Below are positions 54,932 through 64,000 of a DNA stretch of 64,000 nucleotides, piece by piece. The stretch is from Fragum whitleyi (Eukaryota; Mollusca; Bivalvia; Cardiida; Cardiidae), in contig OX411559.1 in assembly GCA_948146395.1 (NCBI GenBank), positions 27,347,208-27,411,207 of the forward strand. The letters are read 5' to 3'. The position numbers and the translations under genes are program-made. Every line of letters starts with the position of its first letter. Position 1 is the first letter of the stretch. The notes beneath the pieces were generated by a model. The model did not search any database. It was not told where the DNA came from and saw only the letters and a program-made list of their open reading frames with translations.

Positions 54932-56378
54932 GGCCTGTCACACCATGGCAGCAATGCCACGCTCTGAAAGTGTCCAGAACGCAGTGAGGACCCGTGACAT
55001 CGCCTAAATCGCAGCTGGATCTCGATGAGATCGCAGTTCGCATATCCATTCGGAACATCACTCGGCCATTTCCGTAAAATGCAACAGACCTCGGATGTAT
55101 GTAAGGCGGATGGGTACGTAACAAAATTGTGCATTTTGAGGCGGAAACTGTCTAAAAAAAACCCGGCGCTATCTTTAGATTTATGTCTTTTACAGTAAAT
55201 AACGGCTGAAAAATCTTAATTTTTAAGAGTGACGAATCATTCTCAAAAATTAAGATTGTTCAGCCATTATTTAAGAATCTAAAGATATAAATGTAAGGAT
55301 ACGATAGGTTCACGTCAGTGAATTAAACGAGTAGCGTTGGCGACGTCGAATGTTTTCACTCAAAGTTTCTAGGGCTGACGCCATTTTAACTGACGTCATA
55401 GGGGTTTTTCCAAGGGTTTTCCCGTAATTTTAAAAAATAGTGCGTCTATGTTCATCCGAGGTTGATCATGAGATTGGCCGAGTGGTGTTCCGAATGTGTC
55501 GAGCAATCGCTTAGAACACAGAAGGTCGATACAGAGTGCGATCCCACGGCGCGCACTTTGAGCTTGCACAAAACAATTGCTGTGAGATCACGCCGTGACC
55601 AAAACGCAGAGAAGCATCGTAATATCGAGGAAGCAGCGCCTTGGGATTGCAAACAAGGCCGTGGAAGCGCCGTGACATGGCACTATGAGCACAGTGTAAG
55701 CAATATTGAAAAACAGTGGAGCGGGTACAATACCGTAATCGACGCAATTTCACTACGTCCATAATGCGCTTTAAGGGCTTTCTTACCACGATGTTCAGAA
55801 TTATCACTTCAAACACAAAGTGTATACGTATTTGATTGTAATAAAGAAGTTTATTGATTGTGAATGAGGGGTGAAAGGCATGATTATTGATCACGTTAAC
55901 CGAATTTCAACAGCTTTAGCCTAGTATTGATATAATGCATATTCTTCATTGGATCTTTTCTCTTACGGTTTTGCATTTGGCTTTCCCCCTGTCTTCCTCT
56001 AGCAGTCATATTTATACTTCGAAAATAAACAGGGAACTGACAAAGTAGGAATAATTCACATCTAAAAAGTCTCGTGTGTCTGACAGTATACTCGCTGCGA
56101 GATCGCGGTTAAACGACATGTCACGATAGGGTACTTGCAATCGCACAAGCATGTCCATCACCGCAGTAAAAGCGTCGTAGGACCGCCATGAATCGCAATA
56201 GGAACGCAATTTATCACGGTAGAAGCGCATTAAAATCGCCCCAGGAGCGTGGTATGAGCGCCGTGACATGAGGGCCGTAGCATCTCAGGATATCGTTTTT
56301 CCACCGAAAAGTGTGAATATTTTAGGCAATCACAGTGCTATGGAAGCGCGGTGCAGTCGCCGTCTAGTGTGACAGGCC
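54932..56378. mobile_element. 1.45-kb TIR element, unclassified DNA transposon-like
   Basis: GGCCTGTCACAC (54932-54943) and GTGTGACAGGCC (56367-56378) are exact inverted ends. The interior is richer in CG than its surroundings and is full of degenerate GCGCCGTGACATGGCA or ATCGCAG dyads; frames of about 80-127 codons on both strands look like by-products. No transposase recognised. A possible related end, GGCCTGTCACATTAGG, is at 19147. The superfamily is unknown. Confidence 0.65.
55171..55286. repeat. 116-bp palindrome inside the TIR element
   Basis: ATCTTTAGATT and AATCTAAAGAT are the outer arms; the inner AATCTTAATTTTTAAGA and TCTCAAAAATTAAGATT continue the stem. It could be a second element inserted in the first. 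Confidence 0.8.
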
Positions 56379-56544
56379 ATTTAGATCGTGGATATGTAAA
56401 AGAGAAATCGTAGAAAAAGCAGTAAAACTTGTTACTCACATACTGAGGTGAGCGATACAAGAACACCAATGTCTTCTTGTTTGAAAACTTAATGATGTAT
56501 TTGGATGTTCTTGGAGGCTCAGAAAGGATACCATGATAGTATTG

Positions 56545-56632
56545 GTGTGAGAAATACCAGGAATCCATGTTTAGGGGATTCAATCGCGACATAAATGAAA
56601 TAACATTATATGAAACGTCAAAATCCATTCAA
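56545..56632 (+). mobile_element. SINE-1 tail fragment
   Basis: GAGAAATACCAGGAATCCAT matches 10089-10108 in the SINE at 9860. The rest is diverged. Confidence 0.4.
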
Positions 56633-57400
56633 ACGACAAAACAGGCAGATTTGTAATTATTTATTAAGTCTATCTATACAACATCGAATATAGCACTAAG
56701 AATATCTACAGATGATAGTCTGCCCAAAATAAATATACAACTTTTCAAATATTCAATATTTAATTCAACTATCACAGGGAGGCCATGTCCTCTTTGATTG
56801 CAGCGAAATTTCGCTCATACTCCATGGCTTGGTGGTAAAAAAATGTCGAAAAAGGGATATTTTGAAAAATTATTAATATTCATCGTTTTTGATATGACTA
56901 AAAAGTGCTGTTGGCGAGGAGCAAGTTTGTTGTTTTCAACTTTTCTAGTCATCTTTGCTCAAACAATGACAATACTGTCGACTTTTTTGTGCCAAAAACT
57001 GGCTCCCGAGGGGGTACCCTTAAAAGCCATTTTTTTTATCGTTTAGCTTGCTTGAAACCATTTAAAAGCATTTATTTATATGATCAAATCTTTAAATTTG
57101 TGATGTCAAGTATCTTCAGTAAGCATCAAATCAAGTCTTTGTTCTTTGATTTTCTCACATTGTTTTGTCTAAAACATTTGGAATATCCGGTTAAGATTTC
57201 AGAGTTTCTAGATAGAAACTCATCTAAAACTAAAATTGACTTATCTGGATATAATCATAACATGGGTTTGATGGTAATGTCACGTACTGACTCGTCGGAA
57301 ATTGTCTCGCTCAAATTACGGACCCAAAATATACATGTATATTGAGAGTCCCTGCTCAAATACAGGCAGGGTTTCTAACAATTTTTTCTTATGTTAAAGT
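56633..57400. other. No feature recognised
   Basis: A 146-codon open frame on plus (56905-57345) has no recognised domain, no supporting splice or start context and low-complexity hydrophobic text; I do not call it a gene. Confidence 0.35.
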
Positions 57401-57541
57401 AGTGGACCCGTAATTGCTTCGCAATGTCTCAAAAGCAATGAACTTAAACAGTGTCAACCGAGGTTTCCTAATGATTTCCATTAGGAAGCATAGGTCAACA
57501 TTGTGAAAGATCATATGTTGCGGAACTATTACGGGTCCACT
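57401..57541. repeat. 141-bp palindrome
   Basis: AGTGGACCCGTAAT (57401-57414) and ATTACGGGTCCACT (57528-57541) are exact complements. Inner TTCCTAATG and CATTAGGAA meet in the centre, with GTGTCAACC and GGTCAACA between. Confidence 0.85.
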
Positions 57542-57977
57542 ATCTTAAACTTCCTCGATTTATATAAAAGTAATGTATCGTTATTTCAAAAAATGGAAAT
57601 TGAGATGTGCGTAAAAAAAGATATTAATATATTGCACTAAAACAATAATTGTATGAAATAACTTTTACATAAAGAAAGAAAAGAGAAAATTATGTGAACT
57701 GAATGACACCTACTAATTTTCGAAAGGTTGTCGAAAGCAATTTCCATTAGAAAAAATAAAATAAACAATAGATAAATTTTAGATTTCTTTAAACTTTCTC
57801 CGAATAAAAAATGAAGGAAAATGTTTACTTTTTTTGCTTAATAATTTTTTAAGCTCTTGTGGACCTATGTGAAACATGTGCTACGAGATAAAGCGATTTA
57901 GGTGATTTAAATAAGAATTTTGTTTCTACTAAGGCTAAGTAGGAATGATAAAATGATAATAATTAGAAAAAAATAAC

Positions 57978-57983
57978 TTTATT
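57978..57983 (-). terminator. Candidate poly(A) signal of the EF-hand gene
   Basis: AATAAA on the minus strand, 185 bp after the stop at 58168. The spacer 57542-58167 shows nothing else. Confidence 0.45.
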
Positions 57984-58167
57984 GTACTGGGCATTTTTTC
58001 AGGGGCTGTGAAATCTGCAAGCTGAAATATGCTTTCCTTTGTTCTCTATCATTCCGCTTGAACATTTCCTGGATCAGTTTGAGGCCAATTTAAAATGGAA
58101 AAATTGCGTATTGTTACTTAAAATAGAATTTCAAAAACTTAACATTGAGATAGAATTCATGTTAATT

Positions 58168-58826
58168 TCAATCACTTTTTTCTTGTCCAGTTTGGGTTGT
58201 ATCCGTATTGTCATTTCCAGATTGTTGAGTGTTTTCCTCCTGTTTATCAGTTTGTTCTGTTGATTCGACTGGGTTATCACTGTTTTCTTGTTGAGTCTGC
58301 TCTTCTGGTGTCTCTTGGGTGGTACCTTCTGCATTTTGTTCATTGTTCACATTGTCTTGTTCATTTTGTTCTGATTCATTTTGTTGCACATTATCACTAT
58401 TTTCCCCGGATTGCAACGCGTTATCGTTAGATTCTTGAGCCTGCTGTTCACTCTGTTCAGCTTGTTGTTCACTCTGTTCTGCTTGTTCACTCTGTTCTGC
58501 TTGTTCACTCTGTTCTGCTTGTTGTTCACACTGTTCGGCTTGTTGTTCATTTTGTTGCTGTGTTTCCGATTCAGCCTGCTCTCCCTGGGATTCCTGTTGT
58601 TCACCTGTGTTAGACTCCTGACTTTCATCTTGTGTAGCCTCGCCTTGTTGCGGAGATCCTGACCTCTGGGGCTCGGGTTGTAGAGGTTCCTGTTCACCTT
58701 CAGTAGTGTTCTGTTCTTCCTGTATTGTTTCTTCTTCTCGTTGGGCTACACGTGACTGGGCACGAGACTGTGCACGTGATTGAGCTCGCGACAAAGCCTC
58801 TATCTTGAATATTAGCGATATCAACT
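58168..58826 (-). CDS. Terminal exon (acidic low-complexity tail)
   Basis: Minus-strand acceptor TTCTGTTCCAG, stop at 58168-58170. It completes the EF-hand-like loop (ELISLIFKIEAL), then RAQS repeats and the Glu/Gln/Ser tract. Confidence 0.75.
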
Positions 58827-59916
58827 CTGGAACAGAACATAGTAATAATTGGAGGCACCATAATACTATGTTGAGAGGTCAAATTGGTTTAACTATACAA
58901 GCCTTCGACGAGGTCCTTAACTGAATATAAATAGCTGAACGCCTACTAACTTTGAGACAATCGTGAGTATTTAAGCAATGTAATAAGTACGGTTAACTAC
59001 ATATTATGATTTTAATAACGATACATATAAAAAGAATTTGGCAACCTGTAACAGAATTATTACAAACGCATATTCTTGAACTATAATAAAGTTAGAATTA
59101 ATGCTGTTTATACAATCAGAGTACGCTAGATGACGAAAGCTTGTTTTTTTCAAGTTGATCTCCATTGTATATGATTGTGTGTGACATTTCCAACGATTTC
59201 ACGTGTGCGCGAAGGTCAGACATTAAGTCGCATGTACAATCACGCAGTGCATCTAAATTATCTTGCGACTTTTAACAGAGACTAAAGGTCTGTAGCTTCA
59301 TATTAAGCGCGTAGTGAAGAGTCTGATTAGACTATACGGATGTACAGGCGAATCTGAGTCTTAACGAATCGCATATGTGAAATTGTTGGAAATATCGCAC
59401 ACAGGTTCATATGATATGGTGTTTCTTCAATATAAACCTCTGAGGGTTAATATCTTTATTTTTGCCAGATTTCAACAATAAAACCGAGTACGGGTTCCCA
59501 CGCTCAGCTGATGTCTAGATGCAAGCTAGTTGATTACTTAGTATACTATTAAATCTAAAAGGGGAGATCATTCATACTTATACAAAATATATTTAGAGAT
59601 ATACCCATTAATATTATCGGCCACTCTTACAATAGTGAACATTGTATTTCAAGGTCATTTTTGCGACACGACAAGCTACTAAGATGTCGCCAAGGATATT
59701 GCAATACCTCGGGTCTTCACAGAAATCAGCCGAGCTAGCAACTTTAGATAAATGTACTTATATATTTTTGTTACACACCGTCTTCATCAATGTAAGCTGT
59801 CTCATCTAATTTCAGTTGATCAAATATATAGTTGAGCTCATCTTTAGTTAGTCTGTCTTGGTTCTGCTCGCCACCTTGTGTTAGAATATCTTCGAGTTCA
59901 TCACGAGTGATGGGAC
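58168..59916 (-). CDS. Last two exons of a degenerate EF-hand protein with Glu/Gln/Ser-rich tail
   Basis: The exons at 59779-59916 and 58168-58826 join in phase: the G left by the first completes a codon with the AG opening the second. The joined text reads ITRDELEDILTQGG, LTKDELNYIFDQLK, then DETAYIDEDELISLI. The two D-E-L helices and I-D-E-D-E resemble paired EF-hands, but the second loop has Lys rather than Asp at position 1, so calcium binding is doubtful. The tail starts with RAQS repeats and continues for about 190 residues rich in Glu, Gln, Ser and Asn, with EQAEQS repeats. It is very acidic and presumably disordered. 5' exons lie beyond 59916, perhaps outside the window. No family recognised. 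Confidence 0.7.
59174..59407. mobile_element. MITE family Q (intron of the EF-hand gene)
   Basis: TGTGTGACATTTCCAACGAT at the left and TTGTTGGAAATATCGCACAC at the right. The interior has GAAGAGTCTGATTAGACTAT. Confidence 0.8.
59779..59916 (-). CDS. Penultimate exon (EF-hand-like)
   Basis: Minus-strand acceptor TATAATTCAG, donor GACG-GTGTGT. 138 nt: two nucleotides, 45 codons, one nucleotide. Confidence 0.7.
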
Positions 59917-59984
59917 CTGAATTATAAGGGATGTAGAAGGATAACAACCCGATCTTCAAATCATTTTGATACTGTTTCATAAAA

Positions 59985-60252
59985 GGGCCCGGGGTTATAA
60001 AACTTTTCTCATTCTCAATTTCAAGATTTTCTCATCTCAAATATCAATTTGAGATTAAAGCTGTATTTCTGTTTTGATATTCATTTTAAGGTATCAACAT
60101 AAAAGATGATATTAATAAGTTGTTATAAAAACAAGTTATTAATATTATTTTTTATTTTCATACATTTATTTAAATTAAAAAAATTGAGAAAATCTTTAGT
60201 TGTGCCTGAGAAAATTCTCAGTTGTGCCCGAGAAAAGTTTTATACCCTCGGA
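59985..60252. mobile_element. Palindromic MITE, family R
   Basis: GGGCCCGGGGTTATAAAACT at the left and AGTTTTATACCCTCGG at the right. The centre has ATATTAATAAGTTGTTAT as in the copy at 43982. It starts 68 bp upstream of the EF-hand exon acceptor. Confidence 0.8.
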
Positions 60253-60290
60253 CTCTGAACACCAATTTATGTTGACTTTCCCTTAATTTT

Positions 60291-60963
60291 TATACGCCCG
60301 AAGGGTCGTATTATGTTATCGTCTCCATCGTCTGTCTGTCCGTCTGTCTGTCCGTTAGCAAATTTGTGTCCGAATTCGTAGGTGTATAAATCTCATAGCT
60401 AGGGGGTGCAGAGCGCAAGAACCACAACTCTACCATTTGTAATTTTTGAGTTATTTTTGCCCTTTGTTTGATTCAGTTAGCAATTCGTGTCTGGTCCATA
60501 ACTTTGAAACTATAAGGCCTTTAGTCTTGAAACATCACAGGTGTATAGATCTCTTAGCTAGGGGGGGTGTGCAGAGGGCAAGAACCACAACTCTACCATT
60601 TGTATTTTTTGAGTTTTTGCCCTCTGTTTGATTCTGTTAGCAAATTCGTGTCCGGTCCATAATTTTTTAACTATAAGGCCTGTAGTCTTGAAACTTCGTA
60701 GGTGTATAGATCTCATAGCTAGGGTGTGCAGAGCGCACGAATCACAACTCTACCATTTGTAATTTTTGAGTTTTTGCCCTTTGTTTGATTCAGTTAGCGA
60801 ATTCGTGTAAGGTCCATAACTTTCAAAATACAAGGACTACGATTTTGAAACTTCACATGTATGTATAAATACAATATACTTTAGTGTTTTCTAGAAAATA
60901 CTTTCTAAGGATCGATAAAAAGTTCAAAACATCACCAATTTATTTCTGAGCTTCGGGCGTATA
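60291..60963 (+). mobile_element. Pearl/HINE-like element, H-type ends, truncated by the LINE
   Basis: TATACGCCCGAAG (60291-60303) and CTTCGGGCGTATA (60951-60963) are exact inverted repeats. After the head comes CTGTCTGTCCGTCTGTCTGTCCG, then about four diverged core units of roughly 160 bp (ATAGCTAGGGGGTGCAGAG, CACAACTCTACCATTTGTA). The hairpin and CTCTTGTT expected after the subterminal repeat are absent; LINE sequence starts at once. Confidence 0.75.
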
Positions 60964-61563
60964 ATGCCATTGAGATGCGTTAGAATTCCAGTATACGATA
61001 GTAAGGAAAATTTTACGGAGTGTATCTACAAGATTTATGGAACTGATGGGCATTTATACACAGTAAATATGTACCACACTCGCAGTTCTAGCCTAGTAAA
61101 CGGCAAGAACGCTTCGTTGTTTGTTCAAACCCACTTTCAGAAAGTTTTAGAATCTGTAAAAAAGGGTATGGAAATGAAAAATATTACGGTTGAGGAAGTA
61201 AATCGACAATTCAAAGCCATTCTACTTCAATGTCGCAAAATCGATACAGACGAACGAACTGAAACCGGCGAGTTTAACCCGTCTTCAAATGATAGTACCA
61301 GACTACCCTTACCTGGTATTTCGGAAAATTCAGAGGATGAAAACGAGGACATAAACACTCCATCAAGCCCAATGACAATTTCAGAAAACAGACGCATTAT
61401 CGAGTCAGCTACTCCCTATCATAATGAATCAAATGATCATAAACTAAAACCAAGTTTGGAGGACTTATTCCGGGAAATTTTGGAAGTTAAGGACATACTT
61501 CTTACCCATGTCCATTCGACATCACAGGCGTTTGAGGGAATAAGGGATGAAATAAATCTATAA
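60964..61563 (+). CDS. LINE ORF1, N-terminal part
   Basis: A 199-codon frame from the ATG at 60964 to the TAA at 61561-61563. The N-terminal ~100 residues (MPLRCVRIPVYDSKENFT) match no domain I know. The second half is acidic and Ser/Asn-rich and ends in a helix (LEDLFREILEVKDILLTHV). The reading continues in the -1 frame from 61551 (next entry) with matching helical text, so this is the front of one ORF1 with an indel or frameshift. The true start may be missing, as the element begins right at this ATG. Confidence 0.65.
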   Translation: MPLRCVRIPVYDSKENFTECIYKIYGTDGHLYTVNMYHTRSSSLVNGKNASLFVQTHFQKVLESVKKGMEMKNITVEEVNRQFKAILLQCRKIDTDERTETGEFNPSSNDSTRLPLPGISENSEDENEDINTPSSPMTISENRRIIESATPYHNESNDHKLKPSLEDLFREILEVKDILLTHVHSTSQAFEGIRDEINL

Positions 61564-62552
61564 AGAACACGTATAAAGTCCGCTCAGATGCAGTTGAATT
61601 AAAAGTAGACGAAGTATATTCAACTACTGATACTTTAAAAGAAGAACTTCCAAACGTGTCAACTACAGTTAACAGAAAATTGCAGTCGATTTCAGACAAA
61701 TTAGGACAATCTAAACAAAACAGACAACCCCAAAATAACAAAAATGCTATTACAAACTCAGTCAGCGAAAAATGTATTGAAAAACGGAACGAAAGTAACA
61801 AAAGAACACCAGAACTCAATACCCCGAGCCAAACAAGTGTAAAGAGAGTATTTGAAAATCGCTCTAATCCCAATGCAAAGAGAACATTAATGATAGGAAG
61901 CTCTATTCTTCAACGTGTGAACAAGAGAGGCTTAGGCCAAAATGTGGACGTCATAACTAATCGAGGTGCCAAACTGCTACAAATCAAACGAAAACTTGAG
62001 AATCTCGACATTTCAACGTACCATTCAATCATAGTTCAGGCTGGTGGAAACAATATTTCCGTAGGGAGAACTGAAGAAGCTGTCGAACACGATTTCACCA
62101 AACTGATTGATTACATAAAAACAGAATCGTCTGAAACTACAGTTTACATCGCAGAAATAACGCCAAGGAGAGATGCCGATGTCGTAGAAATGAACAATTA
62201 TATCCATTTCTTGTGCAGAGACAACGATGCTATATGTATCCCAGTTAGTGAAAGACTTGATGTGAACTCGTCGCTCTACTGGAAAGACAGAATCCATCTG
62301 TCAGATAGAGGAACCGCTGTATTACTCAAAACTTACAACGAGTTTATTCCTATTCTTAAGCGATATTCCGTAAAGGACAAATATCACAGAAAGTTGTTTT
62401 GCTTTAAATGTGGACAGGAAGGCCATAGGGCAGGTGAATGTTATTATGAAAACTCTAGCAGACCTGTGTTAAACAGCGTAAATCGCCGCTGTTTGAATTG
62501 TGGTTTGAGAAACCATTTCACGTCTGAGTGTAGGCGAATTAATTCGAATTAG
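61551..62552 (+). CDS. LINE ORF1, C-terminal part: SGNH esterase-like domain and two CCHC zinc knuckles
   Basis: The frame is open from 61551 to the TAG at 62550-62552. After a helical and basic linker, an SGNH-hydrolase-like domain shows block I MIGSSIL (about 61889), block III QAGGNNIS (about 62035) and block V KDRIHLS (about 62283), so the catalytic Ser, Asn and Asp/His positions look kept. Two knuckles follow: CFKCGQEGHRAGEC (62400) and CLNCGLRNHFTSEC (62490), both C-x2-C-x4-H-x4-C. Esterase-bearing ORF1 proteins are known from CR1/L2-type LINEs, where they are thought to aid RNP or membrane association. There is no ATG near the beginning of this frame. Confidence 0.75.
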   Translation, partial: NKSIKNTYKVRSDAVELKVDEVYSTTDTLKEELPNVSTTVNRKLQSISDKLGQSKQNRQPQNNKNAITNSVSEKCIEKRNESNKRTPELNTPSQTSVKRVFENRSNPNAKRTLMIGSSILQRVNKRGLGQNVDVITNRGAKLLQIKRKLENLDISTYHSIIVQAGGNNISVGRTEEAVEHDFTKLIDYIKTESSETTVYIAEITPRRDADVVEMNNYIHFLCRDNDAICIPVSERLDVNSSLYWKDRIHLSDRGTAVLLKTYNEFIPILKRYSVKDKYHRKLFCFKCGQEGHRAGECYYENSSRPVLNSVNRRCLNCGLRNHFTSECRRINSN

Positions 62553-64000
62553 GGAAGTACGGACGGACACACATTTATCACACTACAGAATAGATTTAAA
62601 ACATTAACTTCTTTATGTTCATTATGTCAAATATTCCCGTGTAAATGCACGGAGCTAAATACTGAAATAAAAAAGTTCTCAAACAACATAATTAGATACT
62701 CTAATAAAAATCTTAACAATGATTCAAATGCGATTTCAATAACTTACGGAAATAAACACAGTGATATTTCTGAAAAAAGCTCACCGAAAAATGAGCCATA
62801 TGGGAAAATATCGCAAAAATATTCAAAACAGAATAAAAATCCTAAAACTCGTAAAACTTTTGAAAACGCAATAAAATTTGACAAAAAAGGGTTCCATGTG
62901 GTGCATTTAAACGTACACCATCTTATTCCAAAATATGATGAAATAAAATATATTTTATTAGCATCTTCAAATGATAATAAAATAGATATGTTTGGAGTAT
63001 GTGAAACTTATTTAAGTGAATCATTCGATGACATCAATCTTGATATCCCAGGCTACTCATTTTTGAGAAAAGGCAGAAAACATAAAAAAGGTGGCGGTTT
63101 ATTAGTTTACATTGCAAATCACGTGCATTTCAAGCGTCGACATGAATTTGAATCAGAACTGCTTGAATCTATTTGGATAGAAGTTTTTCAAAAGAATGCA
63201 AAATCCTTTTTTATTAGTTTTATTTATCGTCCCCCCAATTCTACACAAGATTGGGTCACTAATTTTGGAGCACAGCTGAAAAGATTTGATTCTTTACACG
63301 CAGAAATTCATATTCTGGGTGATTTCAATTTTAAATTTATTACTGAGAAAAACACGTTTGAATGTAAAGCATGGTCCAAGTTTATTACGAAGACAGATTT
63401 TCGACAATTAGTTTGTCAGCCTACTAGGTTATCAGATAAATCATCAACAATTATAGATCATATATACTCAAATAGGGACGATAGGATTTGTGAAATATCA
63501 GTTCCGACTCTATCTCTGAGTGACCATTTTCCTGTGTGTATGACTAGGAAAGTTAACTATAGGCATACTCCAAAAAATTCACATTCAGTTTTAAAATATA
63601 GGAGCTTTAAGAACTTTAAATTGACTGAATTTCACAGAGATTTAAGTTTATCACCACTCCACCTTGTTGAAACAGAAGTAGATCCAGATACGGCTTTGGA
63701 CTGCTTTTATAACATCCTGAATGATATTTTATCGCGACATGCACCCATAAAGCATAAAAGAATTAAAAGTGACCATCTTCCAGAATGGTTCAATGACGAA
63801 ATTAAACATGCTATGATTAAACGTGATCATTTTCACAAGTTAAAGGACTGGAAAAATTATAAGCTAATGCGAAATAAAACTATACATCTTATACGCAAAA
63901 GTAAGAAAAACTATTACAATAATGCTATTAAAAACAGCACAGACTCAAAAAAGTTATGGAAAAATTTTCGCAAAATAAAAAATAATGATAATGACAACGT
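62553..64000 (+). CDS. LINE ORF2, 5' part: APE-type endonuclease
   Basis: Open without a stop from just after the TAG to the window end, in the same frame as the preceding ORF1 part. The first ~110 residues are a linker with SLCSLCQIFPCKC. The endonuclease then begins at VVHLNVHHL (about 62898) and shows GVCETYL (Glu), FIYRPPN (Tyr), ILGDFNFK (Asp, Asn), IDHIYSN and LSDHFPV (Asp-His), i.e. the whole APE set. The downstream text (PEWFNDEIKHAM, YYNNAIKN) is the usual linker before the RT, which lies outside the window. No ATG in frame before 62988. Target-primed reverse transcription is the family's known mechanism. Confidence 0.85.

Noticed and set aside
55462..55764. 100-codon plus frame and its overlapping minus frame
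   Set aside because: Inside the 1.45-kb TIR element; the CG-rich dyad text keeps several frames open and shows no transposase motif.
56905..57345. 146-codon frame on plus
   Set aside because: No domain, start context or splice evidence; composition is that of AT-rich spacer.
58381..58662. Hydrophobic plus-strand frame rich in Leu/Phe
   Set aside because: Antisense shadow of the Glu/Gln/Ser-rich terminal exon on the minus strand.
61551..61563. Programmed -1 frameshift site in the LINE
   Set aside because: No X-XXY-YYZ heptamer in the overlap; an indel explains it more simply.

Overview
The window looks like nuclear DNA of a bivalve mollusc. It is AT-rich and intron-rich with GT-AG splice sites, and it is crowded with non-autonomous elements carrying a TCCGTC-type microsatellite, tandem cores of about 142-160 bp, and a hairpin plus CTCTTGTT at one end. 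This is the layout described for oyster pearl elements and for Helentron-associated HINEs. The organism is inferred from style, not from a marker gene.

Layout. 1-23.3 kb: no gene recognised; pearl/HINE-like elements, several MITE families, palindromic hairpins, tRNA-derived SINE pieces and an 18-bp minisatellite (12645-13425). 23.3-24.9 kb (minus): one intact reading frame for a coiled-coil protein ending in a CHORD-like zinc-binding module. 25-32.6 kb: repeats. 32.7-51.8 kb (plus): ten consecutive phase-matched 3' exons of one gene. They encode a coiled coil, a ladder of QT motifs mostly spaced 12 residues apart (candidate LC8/DYNLL sites), a long disordered region with KEN and S/T-P motifs, and a C-terminal GILK plus RNVSW pair (candidate PP1 docking). 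Its 5' exons were not found. Its introns hold many elements, including a pearl-like array with a 433-bp higher-order repeat, a Penelope-like relic and a decayed copy of part of exon 3. 53.6-57.6 kb: more elements, among them a 1.45-kb TIR element. 58.2-59.9 kb (minus): the two last exons of a gene encoding a degenerate EF-hand region and a Glu/Gln/Ser-rich tail. 60.3-64.0 kb: a pearl-like element abutting a CR1/L2-type LINE. The LINE has ORF1 (SGNH-type esterase plus two CCHC knuckles, broken by one frame change) and ORF2 (APE endonuclease, running off the window).

Most unusual points: (1) the regular QT ladder combined with PP1-type docking motifs in one protein; (2) the LINE ORF2 lies in the same frame as ORF1, separated by a single TAG, with no ATG until inside the endonuclease domain; (3) several families of pearl-like elements that share a 3' terminus and exchange ends and cores, with one nested insertion whose empty site can be read from paralogues in the same window.

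No homology search, folding or expression data were available. Family names come from motif reading, and repeat families are labelled only within this window.
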